NCBI RefSeq assembly: GCF_947632445.1
Contig: NZ_CANRPM010000007.1
Location: 1 to 64,000 of the forward strand
Origin: an uncultured Bacteroides sp.
GTDB lineage: Bacteria > Bacteroidota > Bacteroidia > Bacteroidales > Bacteroidaceae
Reading direction: 5' to 3'
Length of the DNA: 64,000 nucleotides
The translations under genes and the position numbers were made by a program. This document shows, piece after piece, positions 57,403 through 64,000 of the stretch. The stretch's first letter is position 1. Each line of letters opens with the position of its first letter. The notes beneath the pieces were generated by a model, which had not been told where the DNA came from, made no database searches, and saw nothing but the letters and a program-made list of their open reading frames with translations.

Positions 57403-57475
57403 TGATCCGCTTGGGGCTCGAACCCAAGACCCCAACATTAAAAGTGTTGTGCTCTACCTGCTGAGCTAGCGAATC
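57403..57475 (-). tRNA. tRNA-Lys (TTT)
   Basis: A 73-base cloverleaf on the minus strand: acceptor GATTCGC/GCGGATC, D loop AGCAGGTA, anticodon loop CTTTTAA (anticodon TTT), T loop TTCGAGC, discriminator A. CCA is not encoded. Confidence 0.96.
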
Positions 57476-57500
57476 AAACCTTGTTGCCGTTAAGCGGGTG

Positions 57501-57530
57501 CAAAGATAGGGAGTTTTTTGAAGATACAAA
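57501..57530 (-). promoter_or_regulatory. tRNA-Lys promoter
   Basis: Minus-strand TTTG (57527-57530), 18-base spacer and TATCTTTG (57501-57508), 26 bp before the tRNA 5' end. Confidence 0.85.
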
Positions 57531-57609
57531 GTTTTTTCTCTTTTTTCTTTCCTTTGAATAAGATTGAATGCGGTTCGGAGCAACCGAACCTGAAAAACTT
57601 TGTTCTTCG

Positions 57610-57641
57610 TTTGTCTCTCCTTTCGGCTTTCGCTATCTTTG
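57610..57641 (+). promoter_or_regulatory. ettA promoter
   Basis: TTTG (57610-57613), 20-base spacer and TATCTTTG (57634-57641), divergent from the tRNA-Lys promoter. The leader to the ATG at 57726 is about 80 bases. Confidence 0.8.
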
Positions 57642-57725
57642 CGCAAAGATTGCTCTTTGTTGTGTCAGATAACAGGGTGGTTCTATACATTAATCATATT
57701 TATACATATAGTATATACTAATTCT

Positions 57726-59423
57726 ATGGCAACAGTTGACGATAAGAAGATTATTTTTTCAATGGTAGGTCTGAACAAGACTATTCAGCAGAACAACAAG
57801 CAGGTACTGAAGAACATCTACATTTCGTTTTTTTATGGGGCGAAGATAGGTATCATTGGTCTGAACGGTTCGGGTAAATCTACCTTGCTGAAGATTATCG
57901 CCGGGTTGGACAAATCCTATCAGGGCGAAGTGGTGTTTTCACCCGGATATTCCGTCGGGTATCTGGCACAGGAACCTTATTTGGATCCTGCCAAAACGGT
58001 GAAGGAAGTGGTGATGGAAGGCGTTCAGCCCATTGTCGATGCACTGACGGAGTATGAGGAAATCAACCGGAAGTTCGGCTTGCCCGAATATTACGAAGAC
58101 CCCGACAAGATGGAAAAACTTTTTGCCCGCCAGGCCGAGCTGCAGGATATCATCGACGCGACGGACGCCTGGAACTTGGACAGCAAGCTGGAGCGTGCCA
58201 TGGACGCCCTGCGTTGCCCACCCGAAGACCAGTCGGTGAAACATCTGTCTGGAGGCGAGCGTCGTCGTGTGGCCCTCTGCCGTCTGCTCCTGCAGAAACC
58301 GGACATTCTGTTGCTGGACGAACCTACCAACCACCTCGACGCCGAGTCTATCGACTGGCTGGAGCAGCACTTGCAGCAGTATGAAGGTACGGTGATTGCC
58401 GTGACGCACGACCGCTACTTCCTCGACCACGTGGCCGGATGGATTCTGGAGCTTGACCGTGGTGAAGGTATTCCCTGGAAGGGTAACTATTCCAGTTGGC
58501 TGGAGCAGAAGACCAGACGCATGGAGATGGAGGAGAAGACGACCAGCAAGCGCCGCAAGACGCTGGAGCGCGAGTTGGAATGGGTGCGTATGGCGCCTAA
58601 GGCCCGTCAGGCTAAAGGTAAAGCCCGTTTGAACTCTTACGACAAGTTGCTGAACGAGGATGTGAAGGAGAAGGAAGAAAAGCTGGAAATCTTCATTCCC
58701 AACGGCCCGCGACTGGGCAATAAGGTTATCGAAGCCAAGCACGTGGCCAAGGCCTTTGGTGACAAACTGCTCTTTGACGACCTTAATTTCATGCTTCCCC
58801 CTAACGGCATCGTAGGTATCATTGGCCCGAACGGTGCGGGTAAGACTACGCTCTTCCGCCTTATCATGGGATTGGAGAAACCCGATAAGGGCGAATTCGA
58901 TGTCGGCGAGACCGTGAAGGTGGCCTATGTAGACCAGCAGCATAAGGATATTGATCCCAACAAGAGTGTTTATCAGGTTATTTCAGGCGGCAGCGAACTG
59001 ATCCGCATGGGTGGACGCGATATCAACGCCCGTGCCTACCTCTCTCGTTTCAATTTCTCGGGAGCCGATCAGGAGAAGCTTTGTGGTGTGCTCTCTGGTG
59101 GCGAACGCAACCGACTGCATTTGGCCATGGCGCTGAAGGAAGAAGGTAATGTATTGCTTCTCGACGAGCCCACCAATGACATTGATGTCAATACCCTTCG
59201 TGCACTCGAAGAAGGGTTGGAGGACTTTGCCGGCTGTGCCGTAGTCATCAGCCACGACCGCTGGTTCCTCGACCGTATCTGTACGCACATCCTGGCTTTC
59301 GAGGGCGATTCGAATGTCTTCTTCTTCGAAGGTTCCTATTCGGAATACGAGGAGAATAAGCAGAAGCGCCTGGGCAGGGAAGAACCTAAGCGTGTGCGCT
59401 ATCGTAAGTTGATGGAAGATTGA
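57726..59423 (+). CDS. ettA: ABC-F ATPase, EttA type (translational throttle)
   Basis: A 565-residue soluble ABC-F protein that binds the ribosome E site and gates entry into elongation according to energy charge. Two ATPases: Walker A GLNGSGKST and GPNGAGKTT, signatures LSGGERRRVALCRLL and LSGGERNRLHLAMAL, and Walker B ILLLDEPTNHLD and VLLLDEPTNDID. The arm subdomain and P-site tip (RKTLERELEWVRMAPKARQA) typical of EttA are present. Start at 57726 (MATVDDKKIIFSM); the frame extends to 57600 but that part overlaps the promoter. Confidence 0.95.
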   Translation: MATVDDKKIIFSMVGLNKTIQQNNKQVLKNIYISFFYGAKIGIIGLNGSGKSTLLKIIAGLDKSYQGEVVFSPGYSVGYLAQEPYLDPAKTVKEVVMEGVQPIVDALTEYEEINRKFGLPEYYEDPDKMEKLFARQAELQDIIDATDAWNLDSKLERAMDALRCPPEDQSVKHLSGGERRRVALCRLLLQKPDILLLDEPTNHLDAESIDWLEQHLQQYEGTVIAVTHDRYFLDHVAGWILELDRGEGIPWKGNYSSWLEQKTRRMEMEEKTTSKRRKTLERELEWVRMAPKARQAKGKARLNSYDKLLNEDVKEKEEKLEIFIPNGPRLGNKVIEAKHVAKAFGDKLLFDDLNFMLPPNGIVGIIGPNGAGKTTLFRLIMGLEKPDKGEFDVGETVKVAYVDQQHKDIDPNKSVYQVISGGSELIRMGGRDINARAYLSRFNFSGADQEKLCGVLSGGERNRLHLAMALKEEGNVLLLDEPTNDIDVNTLRALEEGLEDFAGCAVVISHDRWFLDRICTHILAFEGDSNVFFFEGSYSEYEENKQKRLGREEPKRVRYRKLMED

Positions 59424-59609
59424 TTATAGCCGTCCCTTTGCAGAATTATATTAAGATCTAAATAGCACGAGGCCTTGATGAATAGAGTACATAGGTTTCG
59501 TGCTGTTTCGTTTTTAGTAGTAGATGTTTGTTGCCATATCTCTTTAAAAAAGTCTTTCCTTCCTTGAAAAATGTAATGTTAATGTAATATTTATATGGAT
59601 TATATTCAT

Positions 59610-59617
59610 TATATTTG
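59610..59617 (+). promoter_or_regulatory. -7 element of the TonB receptor cluster
   Basis: TATATTTG, 58 bp before the receptor ATG. There is no convincing -33 TTTG at the expected distance, so it may need an activator. Confidence 0.5.
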
Positions 59618-59675
59618 CAGGGTGAAACATAAATTAATGTTTAATTAACATGATCTATTAACTAAAAATGGAATT

Positions 59676-62408
59676 ATGAAAAGAAATCTAATTCATTTCC
59701 TGTTGATTGCAGTAATGGCTGTTTGCAGTATGTCTGCTTTTGCTCAGACCATTACAGTAAAAGGTCAGCTTGTAGACTCAGAGACAGGCGAGCCGTTGGT
59801 TGGTGCTGCCGTTATGGTAGAAAGTACTACGCAAGGTTCAGTGACTGACATTGACGGTTATTTCAAACAAGCAGTTGCTTCCAATGCGACTTTGGTTTTC
59901 AAGTATGTGGGTTACAAGGACCTGAAACAGAAAATTATTCGTAAGGGTGCTTCTGTAGATTTGGGCATCATTCAAATGCATCCAGATGCAGTGATGCTGA
60001 GCGATGTGGTCATTACTTCTTCTGTGGCCATTGCCCGCAAGACACCGGTAGCGGTTTCGACGGTAACCCCAGTCTTTATTGAAGAACGTTTAGGTACACA
60101 AGAGTTCCCGGAAATATTAAAAACGACGCCAGGCATTTATGCTACAAAAAAGGGAGGTGCTTTTGGCGACTCTGAATTGAGAATGCGTGGTTTTAAAAGC
60201 GAGAACGTTGCAGTGCTTGTTAATGGCGTTCCCATGAATGATATGGAATGGGGCGGTTTGTATTGGTCCAACTGGACTGGTTTGTCTGATGTGACTCGTA
60301 GTACGCAGACTCAACGTGGTTTAGGTGCCTCTAAGGTTTCTGCTCCTTCTGTCGGTGGTTCTGTCAATATTGTGACAAAAGGTGCCGATGCTGAAAAAGG
60401 TGGTACGGTTTCTTATGCGATGGGTAATGACGGTTATAATAAAATGCTGTTCTCACTCTCTACGGGGATGAGTAAATCGGGTTGGGCTTTGACTTTATTA
60501 GGTGCTAAGACTTGGGGTGACGGATATATTCAGAGCACCGATTTTGAGGCTTATAACTGGTTCGTGAATTTAACCAAGCGTTTCAATGAAAATCATCAAT
60601 TAAGTTTGACCGCTTTTGGTGCTCCACAATGGCACAATCAGCGTAATAACAATAACGGATTGAGTATAAAGGAATGGCAAAATGTGAAACAGTATGTAGA
60701 TAATCTTGATGATGTCTATAAATATAACCCATCTTTTGGTTATAGAAAGAATGGAGTGGCATATAATCAGAACCAAAATAAATATAATAAACCTCAGATT
60801 TCGCTGAATCACCAATGGCAGATTGACCATAAATCATCTTTGAGTACGGTAGCTTATGTGTCAATTGGGCGTGGTTATGGTAGTAGTGGTCAAGCCAATA
60901 CTGAAATAGGTGCCGCACGTGCAGATTGGTATGCTGCTAGCAAAGGGACACTTTCTTCTAAGTTTCGTAATGCAGACGGTACATTTGCTTATGATCAGAT
61001 GGAAGAGTTGAATGAACAAAGTGCTAATGGTTCGTTGTATGCTATGTCTATTTCCAAAAACTATCATAATTGGTATGGCTTGGTTTCTACATATACGACA
61101 AAGTTTGGCGAATATGTGGATTTTTATGGTGGTGTTGATTTCCGTTATTATAAAGGTACACATACAAATGAAATTAGCGACTTATTTGGTGGTAAATTTT
61201 TTGTAGATTATGATTCACGTAGAAATGTGAAAGTTGCGAATAATGCAGCGGCTGCAGATCCGAATTTTATTCATCAAAAATTAACGATTGGAGATGTCAT
61301 TTACAGAGATTATGATGGATATACTGTTTCTGAAGGTGCCTTTGCACAGGCTGAATATAACAAAGACAAATTGAGCGCATTCTTATCAGGTTCTCTTTCG
61401 AATACATCTTATTGGCGTTATGATCGTTTATATTATGATGAAGCTCATGCGAAATCTGATAAAGTGAATTTTATGGGTTTCACGGCTAAAGGTGGAGCTA
61501 ATTATAATATTACCGACCATCATAATATTTTTGCAAATATTGGTTATATCAGCCGTGCTCCGTTCTTTTCATATGGCGCTTTTTTGCAGGCTCAAACAAG
61601 TAATGCAACAAATCCAGATGCTGTAAATGAGAAAATCTTCTCTGTGGAGTTAGGTTATGGATATCGTTCTAAGTGGCTAACTGCAAATTTGAATGCTTAC
61701 TTTACTCGTTGGATGGATAAAACGATGACAAGTGGAGGTGATATAACAAATGCTAATAGAGAAGTTATAGACCGTTATAGCATTAATATGCAGGGGGTAG
61801 ATGCACGCCATATGGGTGTTGAATTGGATTTGGTTGCTAATCCGACCCGTTGGTTGGATATCAATGGAATGTTTTCGTTGGGTGATTGGCAGTGGGATAG
61901 CAATGCCACAGGTTATTATTACAATAGTTTAGGACAACCCTTGAAAAACATTAAGAGTGGAGAAATTGCTTCAGGTATTCAGGCATCGGATCATGCGAAG
62001 TCAGTCGTAAACTTGAAAGGTGTGAAAGTGGGTGGCTCTGCTCAATTAACAACAGCGTTGGGTGCACAAGTTCATTTTTCGGGTTTTAGAGGTGGTTTAA
62101 CATATACGTGGTATGCACGTAACTATTCAGATTACGATTTGGATGGTAGTATGTTATCTCCTGATGGAAATGTTACAGTAACTCAGCCATGGAAAATACC
62201 GTCAGGTGGACAATTTGATTTGAACGCAAGTTATACTTTCCCCTTGGGTAAATGTAAAGCTACTTTATATGGTAATGTGGAGAATGTGTTCAATCAGCGT
62301 TATATTGTTGATGCTACAGATGGAGGAACTGGCAAATGGGAAAATGCTTATGAAGTCTTTTATGCATTTGGCAGAACCTATTCTTTGAGATTGAAAGTCG
62401 CTTTCTAA
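59676..62408 (+). CDS. TonB-dependent outer-membrane receptor with CarboxypepD_reg-like domain
   Basis: A 910-residue receptor. Signal peptide (about 1-23), then a carboxypeptidase regulatory-like beta domain (VKGQLVDSETGEPLVGAAVM, VFKYVGYKDLKQKI), a plug domain (PVAVSTVTPVFIEERLGTQE, LRMRGFKSENVAVLVNGVPM, GGSVNIVTKG) and a 22-strand barrel ending in aromatic SLRLKVAF. It lacks the length (~1000) and SusD neighbour of SusC glycan receptors, so the ligand may be metal, peptide or another small molecule. Two lipoprotein genes follow at 26 and 79 bp and are probably cotranscribed. Confidence 0.92.
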   Translation: MKRNLIHFLLIAVMAVCSMSAFAQTITVKGQLVDSETGEPLVGAAVMVESTTQGSVTDIDGYFKQAVASNATLVFKYVGYKDLKQKIIRKGASVDLGIIQMHPDAVMLSDVVITSSVAIARKTPVAVSTVTPVFIEERLGTQEFPEILKTTPGIYATKKGGAFGDSELRMRGFKSENVAVLVNGVPMNDMEWGGLYWSNWTGLSDVTRSTQTQRGLGASKVSAPSVGGSVNIVTKGADAEKGGTVSYAMGNDGYNKMLFSLSTGMSKSGWALTLLGAKTWGDGYIQSTDFEAYNWFVNLTKRFNENHQLSLTAFGAPQWHNQRNNNNGLSIKEWQNVKQYVDNLDDVYKYNPSFGYRKNGVAYNQNQNKYNKPQISLNHQWQIDHKSSLSTVAYVSIGRGYGSSGQANTEIGAARADWYAASKGTLSSKFRNADGTFAYDQMEELNEQSANGSLYAMSISKNYHNWYGLVSTYTTKFGEYVDFYGGVDFRYYKGTHTNEISDLFGGKFFVDYDSRRNVKVANNAAAADPNFIHQKLTIGDVIYRDYDGYTVSEGAFAQAEYNKDKLSAFLSGSLSNTSYWRYDRLYYDEAHAKSDKVNFMGFTAKGGANYNITDHHNIFANIGYISRAPFFSYGAFLQAQTSNATNPDAVNEKIFSVELGYGYRSKWLTANLNAYFTRWMDKTMTSGGDITNANREVIDRYSINMQGVDARHMGVELDLVANPTRWLDINGMFSLGDWQWDSNATGYYYNSLGQPLKNIKSGEIASGIQASDHAKSVVNLKGVKVGGSAQLTTALGAQVHFSGFRGGLTYTWYARNYSDYDLDGSMLSPDGNVTVTQPWKIPSGGQFDLNASYTFPLGKCKATLYGNVENVFNQRYIVDATDGGTGKWENAYEVFYAFGRTYSLRLKVAF

Positions 62409-62434
62409 TCGTATTAAAATTTAATAGTTGAAAT

Positions 62435-63763
62435 ATGAAAAAGAATTTATTATATACATTGTGTGCTTCTCTGTTAATTTTTACAGGATGCGACTATAAT
62501 GAAGATAACTTTGAAGGATTTGATGATAATCCTATCGAAAATGTTACTCAATATGAAGGAGAGTTTACGGGCAGTTATCCTTCAGATGGCTATTTTTTGA
62601 CTGATGATGCAGGTAAGGCTGAATTGACTGTTGCTTTGAATACCATGTTGTCTGAGATGTTTTACAGCTCAGACAAAGGATCCGCTGCTAAGATATCGGT
62701 TCTTTGCGGTACTGTTACTCCCGGTTTTGAAAGTGCCGACGTGAATTATACGTTGACCAACGATGATTATGATAGTATGGGGACTGAAAAAGGCGAACCT
62801 GGAAGTTATAATAATTTTGATTCAGGAATGGATGTTGATGCTTATCTTCGGGAGTTTCTGAATGTGAAATATACTGATATGGCTGTTGGAAAAACGGTTT
62901 CTATTACGTATAAATATTATTCTGGCAGTACAACTAATCAGACAAAGTCTTATAAACGTATAGAGAATGGCTGGGAATCCGTTGAAATAGCTTCGTTTGT
63001 AGCGGATAAGGAATATACCTTGTCGAAGGAAGATTATGACAGTATGGGAACGGAAAGTGGACAGCCTGGGAAGTATGACAATTTTGATGCGAATATGGAT
63101 GTTGACTTTTATCTCCCGATATTCTTGAAAGAGAAATTTCCGTATTGGGCAGCTGAAGGAACAATTTGTAAAGTTACATATAAATTTTATAGTGGAGGTA
63201 CGTCAGATAAAGATGCGTTCTATAAGTTTAATGGAACGACGTGGGCTCCATACAATCCTTATGAAGATGTTGTAACTATTGAAACAAAAATCGCGGAAAT
63301 GACCTTTGACGGTTCCGTCTGGGTATTGGATCGTTTGGTCGGCGGTAGTTTGACGTTGAACTTTGAACAGGGTGATTATGAGGCTTTGCTTCAGTGGTCA
63401 TTAGAGAATAAGCCAGAATATAAGAGTACTCAGTATGACACAGAGGAATATTATTTTGGTGTCTCTACATATTATCCTAACGTTAACAATGCGTATAATA
63501 CTTGGAGAAAGTACTATAATATTGATGGTGAATACGAAGGCTTGACTGATGAGCAATTACAGGCTATTATGGATGAGCGTTTGGCGTCTGGTATTGCAGA
63601 AATTGTTTTGCCAAGGCGCGTTGAAGTTCCGAATTCAGGTTTGAGTTATATTGTGGTTTATACAGTATATCAAGGCCGTGGCAGTGGTGATTATGCTATG
63701 TCTTTTACATACGATGATGAATCTGCCCAATATGTATGGACAGGCACGGTAGTCGCCCAATAA
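62435..63763 (+). CDS. Lipoprotein with duplicated module, partner of TonB receptor
   Basis: A 442-residue lipoprotein (lipobox IFTGC, Cys19). Two homologous segments, residues about 104-164 and 193-254, share YTL-x3-DYDSMGTE-x-G-x-PG-x-Y-x-NFD-x2-MDVD-x-YL and then VTYK-x-YSGG-type ends: an internal duplication. The remaining C-terminal part (about 275-442) is a different beta-rich region. It starts 26 bp after the receptor gene, so it is probably a surface lipoprotein acting with it. I do not recognise its function. Confidence 0.8.
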   Translation: MKKNLLYTLCASLLIFTGCDYNEDNFEGFDDNPIENVTQYEGEFTGSYPSDGYFLTDDAGKAELTVALNTMLSEMFYSSDKGSAAKISVLCGTVTPGFESADVNYTLTNDDYDSMGTEKGEPGSYNNFDSGMDVDAYLREFLNVKYTDMAVGKTVSITYKYYSGSTTNQTKSYKRIENGWESVEIASFVADKEYTLSKEDYDSMGTESGQPGKYDNFDANMDVDFYLPIFLKEKFPYWAAEGTICKVTYKFYSGGTSDKDAFYKFNGTTWAPYNPYEDVVTIETKIAEMTFDGSVWVLDRLVGGSLTLNFEQGDYEALLQWSLENKPEYKSTQYDTEEYYFGVSTYYPNVNNAYNTWRKYYNIDGEYEGLTDEQLQAIMDERLASGIAEIVLPRRVEVPNSGLSYIVVYTVYQGRGSGDYAMSFTYDDESAQYVWTGTVVAQ

Positions 63764-63787
63764 GATTGCGATTGTTTTAATTTTGAA

Positions 63788-63817
63788 GAGAGGGTGGCGT
63801 AACTCGTCACCCTTTCT
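63788..63817 (+). terminator. Intercistronic hairpin in TonB cluster
   Basis: AGGGTG (63791-63796) pairs with CACCCT (63808-63813), extended by flanking AAG/CTT-like bases; a short T-rich stretch follows. It may partly terminate or protect the upstream message, lying 25 bp after the lipoprotein stop. Confidence 0.5.
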
Positions 63818-63842
63818 TAGCTTTAATTTGAATGTATTGTTT

Positions 63843-64000
63843 ATGAAGAAATATTGGAGAATACTGTTTCTGTCTGCATGTCTGACTGTGGTTTCATGTG
63901 GTAAAGATGATATTGAAAGTATGTTTCCAGAGCCGGAAGTCCCTGAGCCGGAACAACCGGTAAAACCTGAGATTGAATTGACGGAAGAAGGTTCCTTGAC
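63843..64000 (+). CDS. Lipoprotein, 5' end only (runs off window)
   Basis: From the ATG at 63843 the frame reads a lipoprotein signal (LTVVSCGKDDIES, Cys19 or 20) and a Pro/Glu-rich linker (EPEVPEPEQPVKPEIEL) and stays open to the window end. The linker suggests a following folded domain. It lies 79 bp after the previous lipoprotein gene in the receptor cluster. Function cannot be inferred from 52 residues. Confidence 0.75.
   Translation, partial: MKKYWRILFLSACLTVVSCGKDDIESMFPEPEVPEPEQPVKPEIELTEEGSL

Overview
This window looks like chromosomal DNA of a gut Bacteroidales species, most likely Bacteroides sensu lato. The evidence is the recurring promoter motif TTTG-N~19-TAnnTTTG (Bacteroidota primary sigma factor type), a SusC-style signal peptide/regulatory-domain TonB receptor, Bacteroidota forms of LptD, type III glutamine synthetase, FeoAB fusion and Rho with a long disordered insert, an LL-diaminopimelate aminotransferase lysine/murein route, and a Na+-pumping methylmalonyl-CoA decarboxylase for succinate-to-propionate metabolism. 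No phage, complete insertion sequence, CRISPR array or rRNA was found; the window is almost entirely core housekeeping DNA.

Layout. 1-2.0 kb: a tightly packed minus-strand operon of two LysM proteins flanking a coiled-coil lipoprotein, the last one cut by the window edge and carrying a 12-base poly-G run. 2.2-2.7 kb: a decayed tyrosine recombinase and a 14-bp-arm hairpin. 2.8-13.1 kb, mostly minus: MalQ, adenosylcobalamin-dependent ribonucleotide reductase, a nitroreductase (plus), DnaA, an MCE/MlaD protein and an N-acetylmuramoyl-L-alanine amidase. 13.3-18.9 kb, plus: a bile-acid/sodium-symporter-like carrier, an HD hydrolase, LptD and a voltage-gated K+ channel. 19-22.5 kb, minus: serC-serA-DUF1015 (serine synthesis). 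23.1-27.8 kb, minus: methylmalonyl-CoA epimerase, carboxyltransferase, gamma-like subunit fused to a lamin-tail domain, biotin carrier and beta subunit. 28.1-32.4 kb, minus: uvrA-thiD-thiE-like. 32.6-34.1 kb, plus: GHL10-type glycoside hydrolase. 34.2-46.6 kb: a chromate transporter pair, purL, tRNA-Cys, folD, ffh, rho, a ferredoxin/flavodoxin-like EFR1 protein (plus) and tilS. 46.8-50.6 kb, plus: feoAB, a tiny Cys-tailed membrane protein, tRNA-His and an outer-membrane barrel. 50.7-57.5 kb, minus: dapF-dapL, then glnB-amtB-glnN (ammonium sensing, uptake and assimilation), plus tRNA-Lys. 57.7-64 kb, plus: EttA-type ABC-F and a TonB receptor/lipoprotein/lipoprotein cluster that runs off the right edge.

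The most interesting unexplained structures are two copies, 32 kb apart, of a composite intergenic element: a conserved hairpin with core CAGAAGGTGTTCTG immediately followed by a 23-bp-period tandem array sharing the core ATCGATCATCATCG. Both lie in the same orientation between a minus-strand gene's end and the next minus-strand start (before serC and before glnB). Also notable are a SerA lacking the usual catalytic His (TPKKMG instead of TPH), the lamin-tail/OadG fusion, a TTG-initiated LptD, several long intergenic hairpins, and a lipoprotein with an internal duplicated module next to the TonB receptor.
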